This document shows, piece by piece, positions 32,771 to 41,228 of a DNA stretch of 64,000 nt. Within the stretch, counting starts at the first letter, position 1. Each line of letters starts with the position of its first letter. This DNA comes from Massilia sp. Root335. GTDB taxonomy: Bacteria; Pseudomonadota; Gammaproteobacteria; Burkholderiales; Burkholderiaceae_D. The notes beneath the pieces were generated by a model. That model did no database searches. It was given only the letters and a program-made list of their open reading frames with translations, and was not told the origin of the DNA. The stretch spans positions 126,246 through 190,245 of the forward strand of contig NZ_LMCY01000043.1 in the NCBI RefSeq assembly GCF_001425685.1, written 5' to 3'. Both the position numbers and the translations under genes were made by a program.

Positions 32771-34555
32771 TCAGTCCGCTGTTTCGTTCTGCGCGCCGCC
32801 GCGGCGCGTCAGCGGCAGCGTGCGCAGGACGCTGCGGTTGTGCTCTTCCTCGTGCAGCGTGGCCGTCGCCTTGATCAGGTCGCTGCGGCTGACGACGCCC
32901 AGCAGTTGCGCGTGGCTGGCCTGCGCCACGACCGGCAGGCGCTCGATGCCGTGCACGGCGAGGCGGGTGGCGACGGCGCGGCACGTCTCGCCGGGCAGCG
33001 CGACGAGCGGCGGATTGACGCCGAACAGGTCGCCGACGAGCATCGACGGCGCGTGGTCGTTCAGCGTGTCGCGTTCGACCATGCCGACGACGAGGCCGCC
33101 GCGGGTGACCGGATAGCCGCGGTGCTTCTGGGCCGGGCCGAAATGCGTGGCCAGCACGTCGCCGATGGTGGCATTGGCGTCGATGTGGTGGACTTCCGTG
33201 CTCATCACCTCGGCCACGCTGTGGCGTTCGAGCGGGTCGATGCCGTATTCGCGGTAGATGTGGTGGCCGCGGCGGGCGATCTTTTCGGTCAGGATCGAGC
33301 GGCCCATCGTCAGCACCGTGAAGCCGTAGGCGACGGCGGACGCGGCCAGCAGCGGCAGCACGGCGTTGGCGTCGTGCGTGAGTTCGAACGCGAACACGAC
33401 GGCCATCACGGGCGCGCGCATCATGCCGCCCAGGGTCGCGGCCATGAACACGAGCGGCCACAGCGCGGGATCGGCGCCCGGCAGGTAGGGGCCGAGCACG
33501 GCGCCGAGGCCGGCGCCCAGCATCAGCAGCGGGGCCAGCACGCCGCCGGACGTGCCGGAGCCGAGCGCGATCAGCCAGATGACGAGTTTCACGGCCAGCA
33601 GGCCGACGATGACGCTCGCTGCCAGGTGATTGTGCAGCAGGTCGCCGATGACGTCATAGCCGACGCCCAGCGCGCGCGGCTGGAAGTAGCCGCCGATGCC
33701 GACGACGAGGCCGCCCAGCGCCGGCCACCACATCCAGTGGATCGGGAGGCGGTGGAAGCCGTCCTCGACGCGGTACAGCGCCGTCGACATCAGCCAGGCC
33801 AGCGCGCCGCACGCGAGGCCGGCCACCAGGCAGGAGCCGAGGGCGACGGGACTCACGGCCGCCGTCTGCAGCGGGAACAGCGCGCCGGCGCCGATCACGA
33901 GCGGACGCAGGAAGCCGGCCACGGCGCACGCCGTCGCCACCGGCAGCAGGCTGCGCGGACGCAGTTCGAACAGCAGCAGTTCGACGGCCATCAGCACCGC
34001 CGCCACCGGCGTGCCGAACACGGCCGTCATGCCGGCCACGGCGCCCGCCACGAGCAGCGATTTGCGCTCGCCGCCCGTCAGGTGGAAGTGTTGGGCGATC
34101 AGCGAGCCGATCGCGCCGCCCGTCATGATGATCGGGCCCTCGGCGCCGAACGGGCCGCCGCTGCCGATCGCGATGCCGGACGACAGCGGCTTCAGCACGG
34201 CGACCTTGGGCGACATGGCGCTGCGCTTGAACAGGATCGCCTCGATCGCTTCGGGAATGCCGTGGCCGCGGATCGCCTCGCTGCCGTAGCGGGCGATCAG
34301 GCCGATGATGAGGCCGCCGATCACGGGAACGGCGATCACCCACAGGCCCAGCGTGTTGTTGGCCGGCGACATGTCGTCAAACGAGAACTTACCGTAGAAG
34401 AACAGGTCGGTGAAAAAGCGGATCAGTCCCAGCAGGACGTGCGCCGCGCCCGTGCTGAGTGCGCCGATGAGGGCGGCGAGGACGGTCATGCGCAACAGGT
34501 TGGCATCGCCTGAAAAATCGCGCCGCGGGGGGGAAGGATGCGTGGCAGGTTTCAT
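32771..34555 (-). CDS. ClC-type chloride channel/antiporter with C-terminal CBS pair
   Basis: A 594-residue membrane protein with a ClC core (about residues 25-440) and two CBS domains (about 455-580). Selectivity-filter motifs are GHGIPEAIEAI (GSGIP position), FGAEGPIIMTGG (GxEGP, with the external gating glutamate) and GSGTSGGVLAP. CBS pairs usually bind adenine nucleotides and adjust transport. ATG 34555 gives MKPATHPSPPRRDF; a TTG at 34567 would overlap marR. It lies 4 bases after the marR stop and is probably co-transcribed with it. Whether it is a channel or a proton-coupled exchanger is undecided. Confidence 0.9.
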   Translation of the reverse strand: MKPATHPSPPRRDFSGDANLLRMTVLAALIGALSTGAAHVLLGLIRFFTDLFFYGKFSFDDMSPANNTLGLWVIAVPVIGGLIIGLIARYGSEAIRGHGIPEAIEAILFKRSAMSPKVAVLKPLSSGIAIGSGGPFGAEGPIIMTGGAIGSLIAQHFHLTGGERKSLLVAGAVAGMTAVFGTPVAAVLMAVELLLFELRPRSLLPVATACAVAGFLRPLVIGAGALFPLQTAAVSPVALGSCLVAGLACGALAWLMSTALYRVEDGFHRLPIHWMWWPALGGLVVGIGGYFQPRALGVGYDVIGDLLHNHLAASVIVGLLAVKLVIWLIALGSGTSGGVLAPLLMLGAGLGAVLGPYLPGADPALWPLVFMAATLGGMMRAPVMAVVFAFELTHDANAVLPLLAASAVAYGFTVLTMGRSILTEKIARRGHHIYREYGIDPLERHSVAEVMSTEVHHIDANATIGDVLATHFGPAQKHRGYPVTRGGLVVGMVERDTLNDHAPSMLVGDLFGVNPPLVALPGETCRAVATRLAVHGIERLPVVAQASHAQLLGVVSRSDLIKATATLHEEEHNRSVLRTLPLTRRGGAQNETAD

Positions 34556-34559
34556 ATTG

Positions 34560-34970
34560 TTATACAAGATTAGGAACGGTAAAGACGCCTTGCAGGGCGC
34601 GCAGTTCGGCGCGGTGGACGGCGGCGAGCTGCGTCAACAGTGCTTCGCCTTTCGGCAACAGGTGCACTTCGACGCGGCGCCGGTCCGCGGCGTTCGTGCG
34701 GCGCTCGACGAGCGCGCCCGCTTCACAGCGCGTCACCAGGGCGACCACGCCGTGCTGCTTGGCCTGCAGGCGCTCGGCCAGCTCGCCGACGGTGGCCCAT
34801 TCGCGTCCTGAAAACCCCTTGATGTGCAGGAGGAGCAGGTATTGCAGCGGCGTGATGCCGGCCGCCTGCACGGCATTTTCGGAGAAGCGCTCGTAGCGCC
34901 GCATCTGGTGGCGGAATTCCGACAATGCGGCGAAATCCGTCTTGGACAGCGGGGGTAACTCGTCTTTCAC
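34560..34970 (-). CDS. MarR-family transcriptional regulator
   Basis: A 136-residue winged-helix protein with the MarR pattern: an N-terminal dimerisation helix (DFAALSEFRHQMRRYERF), ITPLQYLLLLHIKG, the recognition helix region WATVGELAERLQAKQHGVVALVTRCEAAG-like, and the wing LVERRTNAADRRRVEVHLLPKG. The start is taken as GTG 34970 (VKDELPPL). No ATG gives the full fold and no strong ribosome site is visible, so the start is uncertain. It immediately precedes the ClC gene. It is divergent from the HPP-CBS gene, and the 105-base gap contains a palindrome suited to autoregulation. Confidence 0.85.
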   Translation of the reverse strand: MKDELPPLSKTDFAALSEFRHQMRRYERFSENAVQAAGITPLQYLLLLHIKGFSGREWATVGELAERLQAKQHGVVALVTRCEAGALVERRTNAADRRRVEVHLLPKGEALLTQLAAVHRAELRALQGVFTVPNLV

Positions 34971-35014
34971 AGGGGATATGCGATTGGGGCGTTGGCTTTG
35001 GGAATCAAATAATA

Positions 35015-35029
35015 TATCATAACGTGATA
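35015..35029. promoter_or_regulatory. Palindrome TATCA-TAACG-TGATA, candidate MarR operator
   Basis: A 15-bp inverted repeat with perfect 5-base arms in the AT-rich divergent region between marR and the HPP-CBS gene. The size and symmetry fit MarR-family operators. One site here could control both transcripts (inference). Confidence 0.5.
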
Positions 35030-35075
35030 CTTTTTGGCAGCGCCGTGCGCTGCGTTTTTTTTGTAAACGACGGGA

Positions 35076-36266
35076 ATGATGCTGGATAAGAGTCTGGAAT
35101 GGATGCGGTCGTTCGTACCGCAACCGAATACGGTGCCGCGCGGCGAACGCATGCGCGCGGTGGCAGGGGCCCTCGTGGGGCTGTTCGTGACGGCGATCCT
35201 CAGCGACATGCTGACGGCGCACTCCGGCATCGGGCCGCTGGCCCTGGTCGCGCCGATGGGGGCGTCGGCCGTGCTGTTGTTTTGCGTGCCGGCCAGTCCG
35301 CTGGCCCAGCCGTGGTCGGTGATCGGCGGGAATACGATTTCCGCGCTGGTCGGCATCATCTGCGCCAGGGCCGTCGCCAATCCGGCGCTGGCGGCGCCGC
35401 TGGCCGGCGCCTGCGCGATCTTCGTGATGTTCGTGCTGCGCTGCCTGCACCCGCCCAGCGGCGCCGTGGCGCTGACGGCCGTCCTCGGCGGACCGGCCAT
35501 CCATGCCGCCGGCTTCCAGTTCGCGTTCCTGCCCGTGTGCCTGAACTCGACCTTGATCGTGCTGGCCGCGCTCGTCTTCAACAACCTGACCGGACGGCGC
35601 TATCCGCACAACCAGAAGTCCATGCTGCGCACCGCGCAACAGGCGGCGCACGCGACGCGCGACCAGGCACCGATGGCGCGCCTGGGCTTCACGGCCGAGG
35701 ACCTGGACGCCGTGCTGGCGCGCTACGGCCAGGTGCTGGACGTCAGCCGCGACGACCTGGAAGAGATCCTGCTGCAAACGGAACAACGCGCCTACGCGCG
35801 CCGCTTCGGCACCGTGAATTGCGGCGCGATCATGTCGAAGGACGTGGTGACGGCCACGCCGGCCATGCCGCTCGACGAAGCGTGGCGCCTGCTGCGCCAT
35901 CACAACCTGCACGCGCTGCCGGTGCTGGACGAAGCGCGCCGCGTGGCCGGCATCATCGGCCAGAGCGATTTCCTGCATCACGCCGGCCTGGACGATTACC
36001 AGACCCTGGGCGAGCGCCTGCGCGGCCTGTTCGCCCACGTGCTGGGCGTGCGGCCGGAACGGGCGGCGACGGTGGGTGAATTGATGTCGACGAAGGTCGC
36101 CGTGGTCGAGGCGGCCGAACCGATCGCCACGCTCGTGCCGCTGATGAGCAACGTGGGCTTCCACCACATCCCCGTGGTGGACGAGCGCGCCGTGTTCCTG
36201 GGCGTGATCAGCCAGTCGGACCTGCTGGCCGCGCTGTTCGAAAGCCGTCTGGCCGAAGCGGCCTGA
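35076..36266 (+). CDS. HPP-family membrane protein with C-terminal CBS pair
   Basis: A 396-residue protein. The N-terminal half (about residues 20-170) has four or five hydrophobic helices with the defining signature LHPPSGAVALTAV of the HPP family. Plant and cyanobacterial HPP members have been linked to nitrite transport. The C-terminal half (about 245-390) holds two CBS domains (IMSKDVVTATPAMPLDEAW..., and LMSTKVAVVEAAEPIATLV...). Together with the divergent CBS-tailed ClC gene this suggests anion transport gated by a nucleotide signal. The start ATG 35076 (MMLDKSLEW) follows a GGGAATG segment; the second Met is equally possible. Confidence 0.87.
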   Translation: MMLDKSLEWMRSFVPQPNTVPRGERMRAVAGALVGLFVTAILSDMLTAHSGIGPLALVAPMGASAVLLFCVPASPLAQPWSVIGGNTISALVGIICARAVANPALAAPLAGACAIFVMFVLRCLHPPSGAVALTAVLGGPAIHAAGFQFAFLPVCLNSTLIVLAALVFNNLTGRRYPHNQKSMLRTAQQAAHATRDQAPMARLGFTAEDLDAVLARYGQVLDVSRDDLEEILLQTEQRAYARRFGTVNCGAIMSKDVVTATPAMPLDEAWRLLRHHNLHALPVLDEARRVAGIIGQSDFLHHAGLDDYQTLGERLRGLFAHVLGVRPERAATVGELMSTKVAVVEAAEPIATLVPLMSNVGFHHIPVVDERAVFLGVISQSDLLAALFESRLAEAA

Positions 36267-36274
36267 CAGCCGAA

Positions 36275-36470
36275 CCGGGGTCAGAGCCCGATTTTGGGAA
36301 ATTGCACGGCCAAGCGAAATACCCGGCGGGATTTCAGGAGTTGTTCATAAGCCATTAACCCAAACCGGGCTCTGACCCCGAATTGTCGCAAACCGGGCTC
36401 TGACCCCGAATTGTCGAGTTGTTGGAGTATGCAACTGGGCCATTGCCAAAATCAGGGCTCTGACCCCGGT
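36275..36470. repeat. Four copies of the GGGGTCAGAGCC repeat, two in a 28-bp tandem
   Basis: One forward copy (CCGGGGTCAGAGCCCG, 36275-36290) is followed by three inverted copies. Two of these are a perfect 28-bp tandem (36361-36388 and 36389-36416, from CAAACCGGGCTC to AATTGTCG). The last is at 36453-36470 (CAGGGCTCTGACCCCGG). They fill the 205-base gap between the convergent HPP-CBS and SEC-C genes and share their core with the palindrome at 28.3 kb. Confidence 0.85.
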
Positions 36471-36471
36471 T

Positions 36472-37161
36472 TCAGGCCTCGTTGGCGCCGCAGCACTTCT
36501 TGTATTTCTTGCCGCTGCCGCAAGGGCAGTCGTCGTTGCGGCCGACCTTGGGCTCGTCGCGGCGCACCGTGTCGACGGCGGCCTTGCGGCGCGGCAGCCA
36601 GAAGCGGTGGATGCCCGGCAGGTTGGCTTCGATGTCCAGCGCCAGCTTGTGCGCCTTCTTCGGGTCTTCGACTTCCGCCAGTTCGCTTTCCTCGATCTCG
36701 TCCGCGCCCAGCAGGTAGATCGGGCGCATCAGTGGGGCCGCTTCCGAGTCCCAGATCTCGTTCCACGAGCCGGGCCGCAGTTCCATGCCTTCCCAGAAAC
36801 CCCAGCACCAGGCCTCGGCGTCGATCAGCGTCTCGCCGCCGATGTCGTGCTCGACGTACAGCGGCTCGAATTCCTTGGGCGCGACCTCGAACGTGACGAG
36901 CACTTCGTTCATGAAGCGCATGATCAGGTTGACGATGCGCTCTTCTTCCTTCGGATTCTTCCACTTGACGACGGCGTCTTCCTCGCCCCACACGCGCGGC
37001 AGCCATTCGGCCGGCATGATGGTTTCCGGGCCGATCGCGATGGCGGTCAGGTAGCCGTGCAGCGTGTCCATCGTCATCGCGTCGTCGGGACAGCGGTCGG
37101 ACAGGAGGAAGTTGTCGAGATCGTCGAATTCTTTTTCGGAGAGGGGCTGGTCGAGTTGCAT
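36472..37161 (-). CDS. UPF0149 (YecA-like) protein with C-terminal SEC-C zinc motif
   Basis: A 229-residue protein. Residues about 1-180 match the UPF0149/YgfB-YecA family (LDNFLLSDRCPDDAMTMDTLHGYLTA, AEAWCWGFWEGMEL). The C-terminus is a SEC-C zinc-binding motif (CPCGSGKKYKKCCG), as found on SecA, where it contacts SecB and ribosomes. Function is not established; ribosome or translocation association is a guess from the SEC-C motif. ATG 37161 (MQLDQPLSEKEFDDL) starts the conserved region. Confidence 0.9.
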   Translation of the reverse strand: MQLDQPLSEKEFDDLDNFLLSDRCPDDAMTMDTLHGYLTAIAIGPETIMPAEWLPRVWGEEDAVVKWKNPKEEERIVNLIMRFMNEVLVTFEVAPKEFEPLYVEHDIGGETLIDAEAWCWGFWEGMELRPGSWNEIWDSEAAPLMRPIYLLGADEIEESELAEVEDPKKAHKLALDIEANLPGIHRFWLPRRKAAVDTVRRDEPKVGRNDDCPCGSGKKYKKCCGANEA

Positions 37162-37260
37162 TGTTGCGTTTTCCTTGCGTTGAAGCCGCCAGTGTAACGC
37201 CTCTCGCCCCGCGGCCGGCGAAAAAAAGCGCGTGCCGGCCGGCCGCCTTACAATGGCGGG

Positions 37261-38262
37261 ATGGATAATCAGTCTGACAACCCCCGCAGTCATCCGTTTT
37301 CCCGGCTCGATCCGCTGATGGTGCTGGACGCCGTCGACAGCGTCGGCCTGCGCGGCGACGGCCGCCTGCTCGCGCTGAACAGCTACGAGAACCGCGTGTA
37401 CCGCGTCGGCCGCGAAGAGGGCCCGCCCGTCGTCGTCAAGTTCTACCGGCCCGGCCGCTGGAGCGATGCCGCCATCCTCGAGGAACATGCGTTCGTGCAG
37501 GAACTGGCGGACCAGGAAGTGCCGGTCGTGCCGGCGGACGTCCTCGACGGGCGCACCCTGCACGAGCACGGCGGCTTCCGCTTTGCCGTCTTCCCCAGCC
37601 GCGGCGGCCGCGCGCCGGAATTGTCCGATCCGGCGACGCTGGAATGGATCGGCCGCTTCATCGGCCGCATCCACGCGCTCGGCGCGGCGCGGCCGTTCGC
37701 GGAGCGCCCGCGGCTGGACCTCGACACGTTCGGCCGCGAACCGCGCGCCTGGCTCATCGGCCACGGCTTCATTCCGCCCGAGCTGCTGACTGCGTACACG
37801 AGCGTGCTCGACCAGGCGCTGGACGGCGTCGCGCGCTGCTACGACCGGGCCGGCGCGCTCCCGCTGCTGCGCCTGCACGGCGACTGCCACGCGGGCAACG
37901 TGCTGTGGACGGACGACGGTCCGCACTTCGTCGACTTCGACGACAGCCGCATGGGACCCGCCGTGCAGGACCTGTGGATGCTGCTGTCGGGCGAGCGCCA
38001 GGAGATGGTGCACCAGCTGGCCGACGTGCTGGCCGGCTACGAGGATTTCTGCGAATTCGACCCGCGCCAGCTGTACCTCGTGGAAGCGCTGCGCACGCTG
38101 CGGCTGATCCATTACTCGGCATGGCTGGCGATGCGCTGGGACGATCCGGCCTTCCCGGCGGCCTTTCCCTGGTTTAATACCCAGCGCTACTGGCAAGACC
38201 GCATCCTCGAGCTGCGCGAGCAGGTGGCGCTGATGGACGAGCCGCCCTTGTGGCCCGTCTAA
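37261..38262 (+). CDS. srkA: Stress response kinase A (SrkA/YihE-like)
   Basis: A 333-residue Ser/Thr kinase of the RdoA/SrkA family, related to aminoglycoside phosphotransferases and linked in E. coli to survival of envelope and oxidative stress. It shows the N-lobe lysine in PPVVVKFYRPGRW, the catalytic loop LHGDCHAGNVLW, and the metal-binding FVDFDDSRMGP. Length and the typical C-terminal helices (LRLIHYSAWLAMRW, FPWFNTQRYWQD) agree. It is divergent from the SEC-C gene with a gap of about 100 bases. Confidence 0.93.
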   Translation: MDNQSDNPRSHPFSRLDPLMVLDAVDSVGLRGDGRLLALNSYENRVYRVGREEGPPVVVKFYRPGRWSDAAILEEHAFVQELADQEVPVVPADVLDGRTLHEHGGFRFAVFPSRGGRAPELSDPATLEWIGRFIGRIHALGAARPFAERPRLDLDTFGREPRAWLIGHGFIPPELLTAYTSVLDQALDGVARCYDRAGALPLLRLHGDCHAGNVLWTDDGPHFVDFDDSRMGPAVQDLWMLLSGERQEMVHQLADVLAGYEDFCEFDPRQLYLVEALRTLRLIHYSAWLAMRWDDPAFPAAFPWFNTQRYWQDRILELREQVALMDEPPLWPV

Positions 38263-38375
38263 AGCCGGAATTGCGGACGTTTTACGATTCAGCTCGGCGT
38301 GACACGATACGCAGCCATGCCGCATAATCGAAGCGCGGGCTCGTCCGGGCCCGCATGCCATCCAGCGAGCCATTC

Positions 38376-41081
38376 ATGACCGACCGCGCCCACCCGACCG
38401 ATCCATCCGCCAAGCACGACGACGCCGATTTCACGATCGACCTGATGCCCGCCGCCCAGGATCACGCGGCGCCGCAGGTCGAGCCGCAGCGCGAGCACCT
38501 GGAGCAGCGCGCGATCAAGGAAGGCATCGCGCGCGTCGAGGCGGAGGCGAAGGCGGCGGTGGCGGCCGAGAACCGTGCCCACGCCGAGGCGCGGGCGCGC
38601 AGCCTGGCCGAGGAGCGGGCCGCCATCGACGCCGAAGCGGCCGCCGCCGCGCTCGCGAACGCGCAGGCGTCGGAAGAAGCGATCGAAGCGAACCGCGACC
38701 GCATCGAAACCCTGCGCGCCGCCGCCAAGGCCGCCGCCGAGCGCCTCGAAGCGGTCCGCCAGGAGACGGCCGGGCTGCGCGCCCGCGTCGAATCCGACAC
38801 CCAGATCCGCCTCGCGTCCGAAGCGCGCGTGCGCGCCGAGGAAGACGCCCGCAAGCGCGCGGCGGAGCAGGCGCGCATCGACGCCGAGATCGCCGCCCGC
38901 GCCCAGCGCGACGCCGACGACCTGGCCATCCAGTCCGAGCAGGCGCGCCTGCAGGCGGCCGAGCGCGTGGCCGCCGTGCACGCGGCGCGCGAGGAGGTGC
39001 ACCACAGCGCCAGCGCCGACGCCCGCGTGGCGATCCTCGCGCGCGAACGCGAACGGGCCGAGCGTGCCGCGCGCCAGACGGCCGAGAAGCTGGCGCAGGC
39101 GGAAAGCGAGGCGCTGGAACTGGCGCAGCAGCGCGAACGGGCGGACCAGGTCGCGCTGGCGTCCGCGTTCGCGCGCGCGTCCGCGGAAGCGCGCGCGCTC
39201 GAGGAAGCGCGGGCCCTCGCGCACATCGAGCAGGAACGCGAAGCCATCGCGCTGGCCCAGGTGGAATCGGAGCGCACGGCCGCGCAATCGCTGCGCATGC
39301 GCCTGCAGACGGAAAAGGAATTGCGCGACGCGGCCATCCACCGCGAGCGAATGGAGCAGATGTCGCTCGATGCCGCCGCCGCGCGGCGCGAAGCGGAAAC
39401 CCGCATCCTGGCCGCGACGGAAGCCCGCATCGAGGCCGACCGCAAGCTGCGCGACGTGGCGATGGCGCGCGCGGCGGCGGAAGAGGCCGAAGCGGAGCAG
39501 AGCCGCGCCCGCCTGGACGCGGAGCGCGAGGCGGCCGAACAGGCGAGCCTGCGCGCGGAGGCCGACCGCATGGCGCAGGAAGCGGCGCAGCGCGATGCCG
39601 AGGCCCAGCAGCGCGAGCGCCAACTGGCCGAGGAACGCGCGGCCCTGAGCGCGACCGCCGCCGCCGCGCGCGCCGCGCAGAACGCGGCACGCGAGGCCGA
39701 ACTGGCCGCGCAGGCCGCACAGGCCGGACACGAGCAGGAAGCCGCGCGCCTGGCCGAACAGCGCGCCGCCCAAGCGCAGGAACTGGCGCAGGCCGAACAG
39801 GCGCGGGTGCAGGTCGAGCAGGATGCGCTGGCGCGCCAGCAGGCACGCATCGAGGCCGAGCGTGCCCTGGCCGCCGCCGCCGAGGCGCGCGCCGCCGCCG
39901 AACGGGATCAGGCCGCGCAACTGGCCGAACGGCTCGAAGCGCAGGAGCGCGAGCTCGCCGCGCTGCAGGCCGAAACGGCGGCGCGCCTCGCGGCCGCGGA
40001 GGAGCAGCATGCCGCGCGCCTGCAGGCCCAGCGCGACGTGCTCGCCGCCCAGCACGCCGACATCGAAGCACGCCGCGCCGCCTTCGAGCGGGAGCATGCC
40101 GCGCTACTGCAGGCCCACCGCGACGCGCTGGCCGAACAGCAGGCCGGATTCGACGCGCGCCGCACCGCCGCCGAACAGGAACACGCGGCGCTGCTGCAGG
40201 CCCACCGCGAAGCACTCGCCCAGCAGGAAGCCGAATTCGACGCGCGCCGCGCCGCCGCCGAACAGGAACACGCGGCGCTGCTGGCCGCGCAGGCGGAGCA
40301 CGAACAGCGTGCCGCCGCCGAGCGCCAGGCTGCCATCGATGCGCAGCGCGCCATCGCCGAACACGCGGCGCGCCAGGCCGGACACGAACAGGCGATCGCC
40401 GACGCCCAGCGCGTCCAGGCGGCGCGCGCGGCGGAACTGGCCCAGGCCCAGGCCGACCGCGCCGCCCACGAACGGCGCCAGCAGCAACTGACGGACGAAT
40501 TGCTGGCGGCCGAACGCGCCGCCGCGGACGCCGCGCACGACGCCTTGCTGCTGCTGGAGCAGAAGCTGTCGTCGCAACAGCAGCAGACGGCCGCCGACGT
40601 GCGCGCCAACGAAGCGGCTGCGGCGCGCATGGCGTCCGAACGGGCCGCGGTTGCCGCCGCCGAGGCCCGCGCCGCCGCCGAAGCGGAACGTGCGCAGCTG
40701 GCCCGCATGCGCGAAGCGGCCGAGCAGGCCGCGTCCCAGGCCGCGCTCGACAAGCGCGACGCCCAGCGCGCGCTGCTGGCCAACGCCCAGCTGGCGGCCG
40801 AGATGCAGCGCAAGACGGCGCTCGCCACGCAGGAAATGCTGGACGCGAAGAAGCGTCTGGTGGAACTGGAATCCGCGCGCCAGGAAGACCAGGTGGCGGA
40901 ACTGGCCGCGCTGCGCGAACAGATCGAGGCGCGCCAGGCCGAGGCCAAGCAGCGCGCCGAATCGGAAGACATGGCGCGCGAAGTGCTGGGCCGGTTCGCG
41001 CAGCAGCCGTCGAAGGTGCAGGCCGCGATGCGGCTGGCGGACGCGGTGGCCAGGCAGCGGGCCGACCGCGATCACGAGTAA
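38376..41081 (+). CDS. Very long Ala/Glu/Arg-rich coiled-coil protein
   Basis: A 901-residue protein that is almost entirely predicted coiled coil from about residue 35 to 880. About half the residues are Ala, Glu, Arg or Gln, and there are no cysteines, membrane segment or signal peptide. The N-terminus (MTDRAHPTDPSAKHDDADFTI) is disordered and acidic. Residues about 544-660 contain 29-residue repeats of the type EHAALLQAHRDALAEQQ. It resembles cytoskeletal or tip-organising coiled-coil proteins, but no domain fixes a role. ATG 38376 is chosen because a GC hairpin sits directly before the alternative ATG 38355. It follows srkA in the same direction after about 110 bases. Confidence 0.75.
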   Translation: MTDRAHPTDPSAKHDDADFTIDLMPAAQDHAAPQVEPQREHLEQRAIKEGIARVEAEAKAAVAAENRAHAEARARSLAEERAAIDAEAAAAALANAQASEEAIEANRDRIETLRAAAKAAAERLEAVRQETAGLRARVESDTQIRLASEARVRAEEDARKRAAEQARIDAEIAARAQRDADDLAIQSEQARLQAAERVAAVHAAREEVHHSASADARVAILARERERAERAARQTAEKLAQAESEALELAQQRERADQVALASAFARASAEARALEEARALAHIEQEREAIALAQVESERTAAQSLRMRLQTEKELRDAAIHRERMEQMSLDAAAARREAETRILAATEARIEADRKLRDVAMARAAAEEAEAEQSRARLDAEREAAEQASLRAEADRMAQEAAQRDAEAQQRERQLAEERAALSATAAAARAAQNAAREAELAAQAAQAGHEQEAARLAEQRAAQAQELAQAEQARVQVEQDALARQQARIEAERALAAAAEARAAAERDQAAQLAERLEAQERELAALQAETAARLAAAEEQHAARLQAQRDVLAAQHADIEARRAAFEREHAALLQAHRDALAEQQAGFDARRTAAEQEHAALLQAHREALAQQEAEFDARRAAAEQEHAALLAAQAEHEQRAAAERQAAIDAQRAIAEHAARQAGHEQAIADAQRVQAARAAELAQAQADRAAHERRQQQLTDELLAAERAAADAAHDALLLLEQKLSSQQQQTAADVRANEAAAARMASERAAVAAAEARAAAEAERAQLARMREAAEQAASQAALDKRDAQRALLANAQLAAEMQRKTALATQEMLDAKKRLVELESARQEDQVAELAALREQIEARQAEAKQRAESEDMAREVLGRFAQQPSKVQAAMRLADAVARQRADRDHE
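40005..40265 (+). repeat. Three tandem 87-bp (29-residue) repeats inside the coiled-coil gene
   Basis: Units begin at 40005, 40092 and 40179, with a partial fourth from 40266. The second and third units are the most alike in both DNA and protein (EHAALLQAH...FDARR.AAEQ). The unit of 29 residues is one more than four heptads, so each repeat would introduce a skip residue in the coiled coil. Confidence 0.8.
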
Positions 41082-41136
41082 ATAACCGCTACTTCGACAC
41101 GTCGCCCGAAGCAACACGCCGCCCCCGACGCAACAC

Positions 41137-41212
41137 GTCGCCCCCGCGCAGGCGGGGGCCCAAGTTCTCGGCTCAGCCCAAAATTGGGCCCCTGCCTGCG
41201 CAGGGGCGACGG
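41137..41212. repeat. Head-to-head pair of REP-like palindromic repeats
   Basis: A forward unit (41137-41166, GTCGCCCCCGCGCAGGCGGG to CCCAAGTT) faces an inverted unit (41182-41212, AATTGGGCCCCTGCCTGCGC to AGGGGCGACGG). They lie between the convergent coiled-coil and halogenase genes, as with the pairs at 23.3 and 31.6 kb. Confidence 0.82.
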
Positions 41213-41228
41213 TTCATGCGGCACCGGT

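Noticed and set aside
38289..40215. Long minus-strand open frames over the coiled-coil gene
   Set aside because: Regular Ala/Glu/Arg codons leave all frames open. Only the plus frame shows heptad-like coiled coil and 29-residue repeats.
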